A DNA stretch of 64,000 nt from Aeromicrobium piscarium (lineage in GTDB: Bacteria > Actinomycetota > Actinomycetes > Propionibacteriales > Nocardioidaceae), in assembly GCF_007421815.1 (NCBI RefSeq), contig NZ_VLNT01000003.1, positions 211,067-275,066 on the forward strand, read 5' to 3'. Of this stretch, positions 42,269 to 53,007 are shown piece after piece. The translations under genes were made by a program, and so were the position numbers. The first letter of the stretch is position 1. Every line of letters begins with the position of its first letter. The notes under the pieces are model-generated. The model saw only the letters and a list, made by a program, of their open reading frames with translations, was not told where the DNA came from and did no database searches.

Positions 42269-43191
42269 TCGCGGCGAGCCCTCGCGAGGACCGGTCGACA
42301 CCGCTCGAACCCGGCGTGTGGGCGGTCATGCCGACTCCCTTCACCGGGTCGTCGCAGGACCTCGACGAGCGGAGCCTGATCCGGATGACCGAGTTCTACG
42401 GCGCGTGCGAGGTCACCGGGATCACGGTGCTCGGTGTCTTCGGCGAGGCGGCATCGCTGACCGTCGAAGAGCGTCGACGGATCCTGAGCTCTGTGATCGA
42501 GGCTAGCGATCTGCCCCTCGTCGTCGGTATCGCTTCGCTGTCCACTCGCCCCGCGATCGAGGAGATTCAGCAGGCTCAAGCGGTCGCGGGTGAACGCCTC
42601 CGGGCCGTCATGGTCCACGTCAATTCGGCGCAGCCCGATCGGGTCATCGCCCACCTCCAGGAGATCTCCATCGCGACCGGGGCACCGATCGTGTTGCAGA
42701 ACTATCCGGTGGCGAGCGGCGTGTCGATCGCCCTCGACGATCTGATCGATGTCGTCCGCGCATGCCCGTTCGTCTGCGCAGTCAAGGCCGAGGCACCGCC
42801 GACGGCGATGGCCATCGCCCGGATCGCCGAGGAGACCACGGTATCGATCTTCGGAGGTCTCGGAGGCCAGAGTCTGCTCGACGAGCTGGCCGCGGGCGCG
42901 GCCGGCGCCATGACGGGCTTCTCCTTCCCCGAGGTGCTGGTGGCCTGTGTCGGCGCTTGGCTGGCCGGTGACGAGGACGGCGCCTGGCAGGCGCTGACGC
43001 CCTATCTCCCGCTGATCAACTACGAGCAGCAGCCGCGCATCGCCCTCGCCCTGCGCAAGGATCTGCTCACCCGCCGTGGTCTGCTCACCGAACGGACCGT
43101 GCGTCCGCCGGCGGCCGGCTTTCCCACCCAGCTCACCACTGTCGCCGATGGGCATATCGCCCGCGCCGAACGGCTCGGAAGGGACAACTGA
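42253..43191 (+). CDS. DapA/N-acetylneuraminate lyase family aldolase or dehydratase
   Basis: This 312-residue TIM-barrel protein keeps the family lysine K178 (VCAVKAEAPP) and tyrosine Y151 (VLQNYPV), 27 apart, and a GVFGEAASLTVEER loop in place of GTTGE. The family forms Schiff bases with 2-oxo acids and includes lyases, dehydratases (such as for keto-deoxyglucarate) and deaminases of hydroxyproline-derived pyrrolines. With an aldehyde dehydrogenase two genes on, release of an aldehyde or semialdehyde is a reasonable guess. It is not the housekeeping DapA: neither its loops nor its neighbours are of lysine synthesis. Confidence 0.85.
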   Translation: MGRPVIAASPREDRSTPLEPGVWAVMPTPFTGSSQDLDERSLIRMTEFYGACEVTGITVLGVFGEAASLTVEERRRILSSVIEASDLPLVVGIASLSTRPAIEEIQQAQAVAGERLRAVMVHVNSAQPDRVIAHLQEISIATGAPIVLQNYPVASGVSIALDDLIDVVRACPFVCAVKAEAPPTAMAIARIAEETTVSIFGGLGGQSLLDELAAGAAGAMTGFSFPEVLVACVGAWLAGDEDGAWQALTPYLPLINYEQQPRIALALRKDLLTRRGLLTERTVRPPAAGFPTQLTTVADGHIARAERLGRDN

Positions 43192-43964
43192 TGGATCTAC
43201 GGATGAACGGCAAGACCGCCTTCGTCGCGGCATCGACCGGCGGTCTCGGGCGAGCCGTGGCCGAGGCATTGGCCGAGGAGGGTGCGCATGTCGTCGTCAC
43301 CGGGCGGCGAGGCGAGACGGCCGCACGGATCGCGGACGCGCTGCCGTCGGCCATCGGCGTCGAGCTGGACCTCACCGATCCGTTCTCCCGGGAACGGGCG
43401 ATGGCGGCGGCGCAGGAGGCCTTCGGTCCGATCGATATCCTCGTGCTGAACGGACCGGGCCCGCGGCCAGGTCCAGCCGCGGCGTTGAGCGCCGATGACG
43501 TCGATGAGGCGATCGCTCAGCTGGTGCAGCCCGGCCGGGACCTGATCTCCCGAGTGCTGCCGCGGATGCGCGAACGCGGGTGGGGGCGGATCCTCGCGAT
43601 CGGCTCGTCCGGCGTCACTGCCCCGCTGGCGAATCTGGCGACCTCGAATCTCGGACGAGCCGCCCTGGCCGGCTATCTCAAGACGCTCGCCGCCGAGGTC
43701 GCCGCCGATGCGGTGACCGTCAACCTGCTACTGCCGGGACGTATCGGGACCGAGCGGGTCGCCCGGCTCGACGCCCTCCAGGCCGAACGCGACGGTATCG
43801 ACATCGCCGAGGTCAGGAGACGCTCGCAGCAGACCATCCCGGCCGGCCGCTACGGCGAACCCGCCGAGTTCGGCGCCACCGCCGCATTCCTCTGCGGCGA
43901 GCCCTCCTCGTACATCACCGGCGTCGCCCTTCGGTGCGACGGCGGACTCGTCCGGTCGCTCTGA
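43191..43964 (+). CDS. SDR-family protein lacking the usual Tyr/Lys active site
   Basis: This 257-residue Rossmann protein begins with FVAASTGGLGRAVAEALAEE (modified TGxxxGxG) and has the PGRIGTERV loop near residue 186. After S139/S140, the positions of the catalytic tyrosine and lysine read S152 and R156 (TSNLGRAALAG). This fits the BKR-like subgroup that departs from the standard SDR tetrad, as I recall it. It may bind the nucleotide without normal reductase chemistry or use another mechanism. The start overlaps the preceding gene by one base. Confidence 0.88.
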   Translation: MDLRMNGKTAFVAASTGGLGRAVAEALAEEGAHVVVTGRRGETAARIADALPSAIGVELDLTDPFSRERAMAAAQEAFGPIDILVLNGPGPRPGPAAALSADDVDEAIAQLVQPGRDLISRVLPRMRERGWGRILAIGSSGVTAPLANLATSNLGRAALAGYLKTLAAEVAADAVTVNLLLPGRIGTERVARLDALQAERDGIDIAEVRRRSQQTIPAGRYGEPAEFGATAAFLCGEPSSYITGVALRCDGGLVRSL

Positions 43965-43987
43965 TCGACACACGGAAGGAAATACCC

Positions 43988-45424
43988 ATGTCAGCTTCTG
44001 CCACGGCACAACACTTCATCGGCGGCGAGTTCGTCGGCGATGCCGAACGAGAGCGCCGCAACCCGGCCCAGCCCACGCAGATTGCCGTGCGCTCCCCCAT
44101 CGGCGACGCCGCCGATCTGGATGCCGCGGTCACCGCGGCTCAGGCGGCCCAGCCGGCCTGGCGACGCACGGCCGCTCCGCAACGCGGCGCCATCTTGCTT
44201 CGTGCCGCCGAGGTGCTGCGCTCGCGCGCCGAGACGGTCGCCGAAGACCTCGTCCGCGAGGAGGGGAAGACGCGGGCCGAGGCGACCGGCGAGGTCGCCC
44301 GTGCCGTCGGGGTGCTCCAGTTCGCCGGTTCCCTGGGCTGGGCATCGAATGGATCCACCTATCCCAGCTCGCTTCCCGGCACGACGGTGACCACCCGTCG
44401 CGAACCGCTCGGCGTCGTCGGGCTCATCACCCCGTGGAACTTTCCCATCGCCATTCCGGCCTGGAAGTCCGCCCCCGCGCTGATCAGCGGCAATGCGGTC
44501 GTACTCAAGCCGGCAGAGCTCACGCCGATGTCCGCCACGCACCTCGCCGCCGCCCTGCACGAGGCGGGCCTCCCGGCCGGGGTGTTCAATATCGTGCACG
44601 GCACCGGCGCCGAGGTCGGCGAGCCGCTGACGCGCGATCCCCGGATCGCGGCCGTCTCCTTCACCGGTTCGACGGCCGTCGGCCGCCGGATCGAGCGGAC
44701 GCTGCGGGAACGCGGAGCTCGCAGCCAACTGGAGATGGGAGGCAAGAACGCCGTGCTGGTCGTCGACGACGCCGATCCGCGCCTGGCGGCGCAGGTCGTG
44801 GCGGCAGGGGGCTTCTCGTTGACCGGTCAGGCGTGCACCGCGACCTCCCGCGTCTACGTCACGCCCGGCATCCGGGAGAGCTTCCTCGCCGAACTCAGCG
44901 CCATCGCTTCGCAGGTCGTGCCCGGCGATGGGCTCGACGCGGCCACCACGATGGGTGCCGTCGTCAGCGACGAGCAGCTGGCCAAGAACCTGGCTGCGGT
45001 CGACGCCGCCCTCTCGGACGGCGCCCGGCTGATACACGGATCCGCCGAGGCCGACGGCCTCCGCTTCTCTCCGGTCGTCGCTGTCGACGTCGACCCCGGC
45101 TCCCCGCTCGCCACCGATGAGATCTTCGGACCGGTGATCGCCGTCATGGACGTTCCCGACTATGCTTCCGGGCTCCGAGCGGTCAACGACTCGCCTTATG
45201 GCCTCACCGCAGGCATCTGCACGACCAGCCTCGCCCTCGCGACGGACTTCGCCGACCAGGCGGCAGCCGGGATCGTCAAGGTCAACCGGCCGACATCGGG
45301 GCTGGACCTGCACGTACCGTTCGGGGGTATCAAGGACTCCTCCTCGAACACCTTCCGCGAGCAGGGGCACACAGCCACCCAGTTCTACACCTGGGAGAAG
45401 ACCACCTATATCGGCGTCGACTGA
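43988..45424 (+). CDS. Aldehyde dehydrogenase, semialdehyde type
   Basis: This 478-residue NAD(P)-dependent enzyme has N151 (TPWNFPIAIP), E249 (LEMGGKNAVLV) and the catalytic cysteine C283 (LTGQACTATSR), the complete ALDH set. The closest feel is to ketoglutarate semialdehyde and succinate semialdehyde dehydrogenases. It is last in the operon after GGAAGGAAA-type ribosome sequence and would oxidise the aldehyde released by the DapA-family enzyme. The ATG at 43988 is chosen from the site and family start; the frame is open far upstream. Confidence 0.9.
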   Translation: MSASATAQHFIGGEFVGDAERERRNPAQPTQIAVRSPIGDAADLDAAVTAAQAAQPAWRRTAAPQRGAILLRAAEVLRSRAETVAEDLVREEGKTRAEATGEVARAVGVLQFAGSLGWASNGSTYPSSLPGTTVTTRREPLGVVGLITPWNFPIAIPAWKSAPALISGNAVVLKPAELTPMSATHLAAALHEAGLPAGVFNIVHGTGAEVGEPLTRDPRIAAVSFTGSTAVGRRIERTLRERGARSQLEMGGKNAVLVVDDADPRLAAQVVAAGGFSLTGQACTATSRVYVTPGIRESFLAELSAIASQVVPGDGLDAATTMGAVVSDEQLAKNLAAVDAALSDGARLIHGSAEADGLRFSPVVAVDVDPGSPLATDEIFGPVIAVMDVPDYASGLRAVNDSPYGLTAGICTTSLALATDFADQAAAGIVKVNRPTSGLDLHVPFGGIKDSSSNTFREQGHTATQFYTWEKTTYIGVD

Positions 45425-45436
45425 TCCACGACGATG

Positions 45437-45491
45437 CGGGCCGGGTCCCAGTTCCTCGACGCGACGCCGTCGAGATCCATGGCCCGGCCCG
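45437..45491. terminator. Bidirectional terminator between aldehyde dehydrogenase and tesB
   Basis: CGGGCCGGG (45437-45445) pairs with CCCGGCCCG (45483-45491); inside, CTCGACG and CGTCGAG form a second stem. It lies in the 88-base convergent gap. Confidence 0.6.
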
Positions 45492-45512
45492 TGTCGTTCT
45501 CCCCAGTGTGGC

Positions 45513-46382
45513 TCAGCGGCGCGGGCGGATGAGTCCCTCCTGGGCCACCGAGGCGACCAGCGTGCCATCTTGGCGGTAGACCTTGGCCGTGCTGAAGCCT
45601 CGCGACGAGCCCGCCCACGGCGAGGTCTGGTCGTACAGCAGCCACTCGTCCGTGCGGAAGGGACGGTGGAACCACACCGTATGGTCCAGCGACGCCGGAG
45701 ATACTTGCGGCGAGTTGATGATCATCCCATGCGGAACCAGCGAGGCCCCCAGCAGGCTGAAGTCGCTGTAGTAGGTGAAGGCCGCATTGTGGATGCGCGG
45801 ATCGTCCGGAAGCTCCCCTGCCGCCTTGAACCACATGCGCTGGATCGCCGGGACCCGCTCGGGCGACGGATCATCGTCGGCACGACCACCGCTCACATAG
45901 CGCATGTCGTAACCGCCCCATTCGGCGTGCCACATCTCCACCGATCCCTCGTCGATCAGGTGGATGAGGTCGGTCATCGAGGTCGCGTCCTCCGGCGAGC
46001 CGATATCGGGCATCGCGTCCTGATGCTCCCAGCCCTCCTCATCGCGCTGGAAGGACGCGGTCATGTAGAAGATGATCTCGCCGTGCTGGCGGGCCGCGAC
46101 ACGACGCGTCGTGAAGGAGCGACCGTCCCGGACATTCTCCACGTCGTAGACGATCGGGATCGACGGATCGCCGCCGAGGATGAAGTACGCGTGCAACGAG
46201 TGGATCCGGCGGTCGTCGGGCACCGTGAGTTGCGCAGCCATCGTCGCCTGGGCCGCCACCTGGCCGCCGAACACCCGCTTGAGGCGCGAGTTGACCGGTT
46301 GCCGGCCACGGAACAGGCCGACCTCCAGGGGTTCGAGATCGAGCAGGTCGACGACTTCGTTGATCGAGGCAGGCACGGCCAC
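45513..46382 (-). CDS. tesB: Acyl-CoA thioesterase II
   Basis: This 289-residue protein is a double hot-dog thioesterase that hydrolyses acyl-CoA. Family stretches are KRVFGGQVAAQATMAA near residue 34, LHAYFILGGDPSIPIVYDV near residue 62 and LGASLVPHG...ASLDHTVWFHRPF near residues 215-245. The start is GTG at 46382 or 46376; a -10-like TAGACT lies just upstream, so the message is likely leaderless. It may serve the neighbouring CoA pathway or general fatty acid turnover. Confidence 0.92.
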   Translation of the reverse strand: MAVPASINEVVDLLDLEPLEVGLFRGRQPVNSRLKRVFGGQVAAQATMAAQLTVPDDRRIHSLHAYFILGGDPSIPIVYDVENVRDGRSFTTRRVAARQHGEIIFYMTASFQRDEEGWEHQDAMPDIGSPEDATSMTDLIHLIDEGSVEMWHAEWGGYDMRYVSGGRADDDPSPERVPAIQRMWFKAAGELPDDPRIHNAAFTYYSDFSLLGASLVPHGMIINSPQVSPASLDHTVWFHRPFRTDEWLLYDQTSPWAGSSRGFSTAKVYRQDGTLVASVAQEGLIRPRR

Positions 46383-46383
46383 G

Positions 46384-46389
46384 AGTCTA
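46384..46389 (-). promoter_or_regulatory. -10 element (TAGACT) for leaderless tesB
   Basis: TAGACT on the minus strand ends one base before the GTG at 46382 and 7 bases before the GTG at 46376. The second spacing is the better fit for a leaderless start. Confidence 0.4.
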
Positions 46390-46441
46390 GTGTCTGCGCG
46401 ACCGCCGCGGGCCATGTGCGGAGGCGTTCCTCCTCACGCGA

Positions 46442-47365
46442 TCAGCCGTGGTCGTCGGGGCGGTGCTGGGCCAGGAAGCGCTCGAGTTGAGCGGCGAGCT
46501 CGTCGCCGCTCGGCAGGTGGCCGTCGTCCTCCAGGAGGGACCGTGCCGCACCGCGCGCGAAGGCGTCGTACTGCTCCTCCAAACCGTTCAAGACGTCCTC
46601 GCCGTTCTGCTCGTGGATCTGCTCCTCGATCTGCGCGATCGCCGCGGGCTGCTGCTCGCGCAGATCCTCCAGGTCGAAGGTCAGGCCCGTACGCAGGCCG
46701 GCAGCCTCCAGCACGGCGATCGCGGCGGTGGGGTACTCGACCTGCGTCAGATAGTGCGGCACATGCACGACATAGCCGAGGGCATCGGTTCCCCGCTGGC
46801 CCAGGCGGTACTCCAGCAGCGTCTGCGCGGAGGACGGGACGGTGATCTCGGCCTCCCAGAGGTTGCGACGATCCACCAGCTCCGGTCGCGTGGCATGGGC
46901 CGTGATCATCGGCGGCCGCGTATGCGGCACTCCCATCGACACGGCGCCCAGGCCCACCACGAGGGAGACGTTCTCGCGGTCGATGATCTCGATCACCTCG
47001 CCGACGAAACGCTCCCACCCGAAGTCCGGCTCCGGACCCGACAACAACAGGTACTCGCGCCCCGACACGTCGTACTCTCGAGTGATGGCCAGACGCGGCG
47101 GATCGTAGGAGCGATAGTGATCGGCGTCGAAGACGATCGGCGGCCGGCGCGCACGGTAGTCGTAGACGGGATCGAGGTCGAACTCGTGCACCGTCACGCC
47201 ATCGGCGCCGCGCAACTGCCGCGAGACCAAGGATGCGGACGATCCGGCTGTCAGGAACCCGTCCAGGACGTGGAGCAGCACAGGCCCCTCGCCGGTGCTG
47301 CGCTCAGGGCGCGTCTCCCGCTTCTCGGGTCGCAGAGCTTTCGGTAACCACTTCGGTGTCAACAT
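46442..47365 (-). CDS. PAC2 family protein
   Basis: This 307-residue protein matches the PAC2 (proteasome assembly chaperone-like) family of actinobacteria: LLHVLDGFLTAGSSASLVSR near residue 30, YRARRPPIVFDADHYRSY near residue 65, and MGVPHTRPPMITAHAT near residue 140. A long charged helical C-terminus follows. Its role in bacteria is not settled. It begins 2 bases after the dxs stop and must be co-transcribed with it. Confidence 0.87.
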   Translation of the reverse strand: MLTPKWLPKALRPEKRETRPERSTGEGPVLLHVLDGFLTAGSSASLVSRQLRGADGVTVHEFDLDPVYDYRARRPPIVFDADHYRSYDPPRLAITREYDVSGREYLLLSGPEPDFGWERFVGEVIEIIDRENVSLVVGLGAVSMGVPHTRPPMITAHATRPELVDRRNLWEAEITVPSSAQTLLEYRLGQRGTDALGYVVHVPHYLTQVEYPTAAIAVLEAAGLRTGLTFDLEDLREQQPAAIAQIEEQIHEQNGEDVLNGLEEQYDAFARGAARSLLEDDGHLPSGDELAAQLERFLAQHRPDDHG

Positions 47366-47367
47366 CG

Positions 47368-49251
47368 TCACTGCCTCGCGATATTCCCGTGGAGGGACGT
47401 GACGGTGTCGGCGGCGATGGCGGGACCTGTGAGTCCCTGACGCTCCAGGATCACGGCGCGCTTGGCGTGATCGAGGAAACGCTGGTCGACTCCGTGGATA
47501 CGGACCGGCGTGCGGACCCCGGCGTCGAGAAGGGCACAGGCGATCGTCGAGCCGACGCCGCCCTGGCGGCCGTTGTCCTCGACGGACACGATGAGCCGAT
47601 GGCCGGCCGCCAACTCGACGACCGCCGGATCGAGCGGCGCGATCCAGCGCGGATCGATCACCGTGCATCCGATACCGTCCGCGGCCAGCCGCTCGGCGGT
47701 GTCGAGAGCGACGGCGGCCATCGTGCCCGCACCGACGAGCAGCACGTCCGGCTCGGCATCGCGTCGCAGGACGTCCACCCCACCGACGTGGTCGATGGCG
47801 GCGATGTCCTCGCCCACCGGCCCCTTCGCGAAACGGACGACGCTGGGAGCATCGTCGATCGCGACAGCCTCGCGCAGAAGCTCCCGCAGGCGTGCCCCGT
47901 CGCGCGGCGCCGCGATGTGGATCCCCGGCACCAACTGAAGCAGGGACAGGTCCCACATGCCGTTGTGGCTGGCACCGTCGTCGCCGGTCACGCCGGCCCG
48001 GTCCAGCACGAAGGTGACGCCGCAGCGGTGCAGCGCGACATCGAGCAGCACTTGGTCGAAGGCTCGATTGATGAACGTCGCGTACACCGCGACCACCGGG
48101 TGCAGCCCGCCCATCGCCAAGCCGGCGGCGCTCGTGACCGCGTGTTGCTCGGCGATCCCGACGTCGAAGACGCGGTCGGGGAACTTGTCCGCGAAGGCAT
48201 CGAGGCCGACGGGATACAGCATGGCCGCGGTCAGGCCGACCACGTCGGAGCGTTCGTCGGCGATGCGCACGATCTCGTCGCGGAAGACCGAGGTCCATCC
48301 GGCCGGCGCCACCGACGTGGCCTCGCCGGTGGTGCGATCGAAGGGGGTCGACTGGTGCATCTGGTCGTTCTCATTGGCCACGGCGATGTCATAGCCCTGG
48401 CCCTTGGTGGTGATCGCATGCACCAGCACGGGTCCGCCGAAACGTTTGGCGGCGGCGAGAGCCTGCTCCATCGCGACGCGGTCGTGTCCGTCGACGGGAC
48501 CGATGTACTTGATGCCCAGATCCTCGAACATGCCCTGCGGGGCGAGAGCGTCCTTCATGCCCTTCTTCACGGCGTGGAGCGCCTCATAAGCGACCTCGCC
48601 GAAGCGGTGGCCCGAGGTCAGCCGTTCGCGGATCGCGGTGAGCGTGGGCTCGTAGCGCGGATTGGTGCGGATCTCGGTCAGCTTGTTGGCCAGGCCGCCG
48701 ACCGTGGGGGTGTACGACCGGCCGTTGTCGTTGACGACCACGACCAGCCGCCGGGACTGATCGGCAGCGATGTTGTTGAGCGCCTCCCAGGCCATGCCTC
48801 CGGTGAGCGCGCCGTCGCCGATGACGGCGACGACATGGTCGTCGCGACCCGTCAGCGCGTTGGCGCGCGCCAGGCCGTCGGCATAGGACAACGATGTCGA
48901 GGCGTGAGAGTTCTCGACCCAGTCGTGCTCGGACTCCGCGCGCGAGGGGTAGCCCGAGAGCCCGCCCTCGTGACGGAGCCGGTCGAACTCGCCGGCACGG
49001 CCGGTCAGCATCTTGTGCACATAGGACTGGTGACCGGTGTCCCACACGAGGCGATCGCGGGGCGAGTCGAAGACCCGGTGCAAGGCGATCGTCAGCTCGA
49101 CGACGCCCAGATTCGGCCCGAGATGCCCCCCGTTCGCGGCGACGGACTCCAGCAGGAGCTCACGAATCTCCTCTGCGAGGTGCGTGAGGTCGTCGTCACC
49201 GAGGTCCCGCAGATCCGCGGGTCCCGACAGCGAACGCAGCAAACTGGCCAT
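47368..49251 (-). CDS. dxs: 1-deoxy-D-xylulose-5-phosphate synthase
   Basis: This 627-residue thiamine diphosphate enzyme condenses pyruvate and glyceraldehyde 3-phosphate, the first step of the MEP isoprenoid route. [17 protein letters not shown] near residue 42, [15 protein letters not shown] near residue 70, the cofactor motif [16 protein letters not shown] near residue 145, and [17 protein letters not shown] near residue 360 are all present. The ATG at 49251 is preferred to an upstream codon at 49278 from family start. Confidence 0.96.
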   Translation of the reverse strand: MASLLRSLSGPADLRDLGDDDLTHLAEEIRELLLESVAANGGHLGPNLGVVELTIALHRVFDSPRDRLVWDTGHQSYVHKMLTGRAGEFDRLRHEGGLSGYPSRAESEHDWVENSHASTSLSYADGLARANALTGRDDHVVAVIGDGALTGGMAWEALNNIAADQSRRLVVVVNDNGRSYTPTVGGLANKLTEIRTNPRYEPTLTAIRERLTSGHRFGEVAYEALHAVKKGMKDALAPQGMFEDLGIKYIGPVDGHDRVAMEQALAAAKRFGGPVLVHAITTKGQGYDIAVANENDQMHQSTPFDRTTGEATSVAPAGWTSVFRDEIVRIADERSDVVGLTAAMLYPVGLDAFADKFPDRVFDVGIAEQHAVTSAAGLAMGGLHPVVAVYATFINRAFDQVLLDVALHRCGVTFVLDRAGVTGDDGASHNGMWDLSLLQLVPGIHIAAPRDGARLRELLREAVAIDDAPSVVRFAKGPVGEDIAAIDHVGGVDVLRRDAEPDVLLVGAGTMAAVALDTAERLAADGIGCTVIDPRWIAPLDPAVVELAAGHRLIVSVEDNGRQGGVGSTIACALLDAGVRTPVRIHGVDQRFLDHAKRAVILERQGLTGPAIAADTVTSLHGNIARQ

Positions 49252-49314
49252 TGCCCCATCGTAACCAGCCGCGCCCACGACGGCTGTGCGCCTCGACCGG
49301 TTAGCGAACTCGCG

Positions 49315-49818
49315 TCAGACCGGTCGGTAACGCCCGCGCACGTGGCTCAGCGCGGTCGTGCCCTCGATGACGATGTGCTCCACGCTCGCGACGATCTGAT
49401 CGCTGTAACCGAGGGACGAGATCGACGCGAGGCGTGCCCCGATCCAGCTGCGCCCGTCATGGGCGGGGCCCCACGGTGTCTCTGTCCAGGAACCGAGCGT
49501 GAACGGGCCGCCGGGGGCGGGAGCCGTGCCCGCGAAGGCGTCGGCCAGGAACTGGTCGCCGTCGTCGAGCAGACTGATCGCGACCGGGGTGCCGACCTCG
49601 ATCCGGTCGCGCAGGTCGGAGTCGGGATCGACCAGGATCACGACGTGCGGCGGCTCCCCGTCGGCGATCAGCAACGATGAGACGGTGAGCCCGCTGCGCC
49701 GGCGGCCCTCCCCGGCGGCCACCACGGTCACCGGTGCCGCCAGTCGTCCGCGGAAGCGCCGCAGCGCGTCGCGCTCGGGCTCAGGCGGCACGAAGGGATG
49801 CTCGGTATGGATCGTCAC
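49315..49818 (-). CDS. Flavin reductase family protein (FMN-binding split barrel)
   Basis: This 167-residue protein has the flavin reductase fold: APVTVVAAG near residue 28, SGLTVSSLLIADGEPPHVVI near residue 42 and a C-terminal HIVIEG...LSHVRGRYRPV. Such proteins reduce FMN for a partner oxygenase or bind flavin in other roles. No partner monooxygenase lies next to it. It follows the R2 repeat region on its start side. Confidence 0.83.
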   Translation of the reverse strand: MTIHTEHPFVPPEPERDALRRFRGRLAAPVTVVAAGEGRRRSGLTVSSLLIADGEPPHVVILVDPDSDLRDRIEVGTPVAISLLDDGDQFLADAFAGTAPAPGGPFTLGSWTETPWGPAHDGRSWIGARLASISSLGYSDQIVASVEHIVIEGTTALSHVRGRYRPV

Positions 49819-49854
49819 CCCCTCAGGCTACGGATCACGCAATCGCCGCCGCCG

Positions 49855-49987
49855 GAGCGGTGACGTGCGCACCCCTCGATGCTTGGAGCGGTGACTTACG
49901 CACGTCTCAGCGCGGTTGAGAGGTGTCTGACCCACCGCCCCGGGACGAGGGGGCCGTAAGTCACCGTCCCGGGACGAGCGCGGGCGG
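49855..49987. repeat. Repeat region R2: GAGCGGTGACTTACGCAC word, direct and inverted
   Basis: The 227 bases between the flavin reductase and aconitase hold no gene. GGAGCGGTGACGTGCGCAC (49855) and GGAGCGGTGACTTACGCAC (49885) are direct copies. CGTAAGTCACCG (49955-49966) is an inverse that pairs perfectly over 12 bp with 49889-49900. A further GCGGTGACG starts near 49983, next to the aconitase terminator. Confidence 0.65.
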
Positions 49988-49993
49988 TGACGA

Positions 49994-50028
49994 CACGGCC
50001 CCGGCGAGATGATCCCGCCGGGGCCGTG
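49994..50028 (-). terminator. Terminator after aconitase
   Basis: CACGGCCCCGGCG (49994-50006) pairs perfectly over 13 bp with CGCCGGGGCCGTG (50016-50028) around a 9-nt loop, 17 bases after the aconitase stop. No T tract. Confidence 0.75.
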
Positions 50029-50045
50029 CCGTGATCGAACCGCGC

Positions 50046-52859
<2,814 letters not shown>

Positions 52860-52932
52860 GGTCTTCTCCTTCGCGTGGTCTTCATCCATCCTGCCGACCT
52901 TTCGCGCGGGCGCATCACTGAGGCCGACCTAA

Positions 52933-52950
52933 TATCTTGACATCAAGATA
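52933..52950 (-). promoter_or_regulatory. Perfect palindrome TATCTTGA-CA-TCAAGATA upstream of acnA
   Basis: An 8-2-8 perfect inverted repeat lies 74 bases before the aconitase start. It is AT-rich in a GC-rich setting and contains a TTGACA hexamer. From memory, MarR-type regulators of aconitase genes in Streptomyces (TamR) use palindromes of this kind; this is not checked. Confidence 0.55.
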
Positions 52951-53007
52951 CCTCGCGTTCACAGCGCTCTCAACGAAGGTGACCCTTACTCAGATGCCGG
53001 GCAGCCG

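Noticed and set aside
42253..43191. Housekeeping dapA (lysine biosynthesis)
   Set aside because: The family lysine and tyrosine are there but the GTTGE loop is changed and the neighbours are catabolic.
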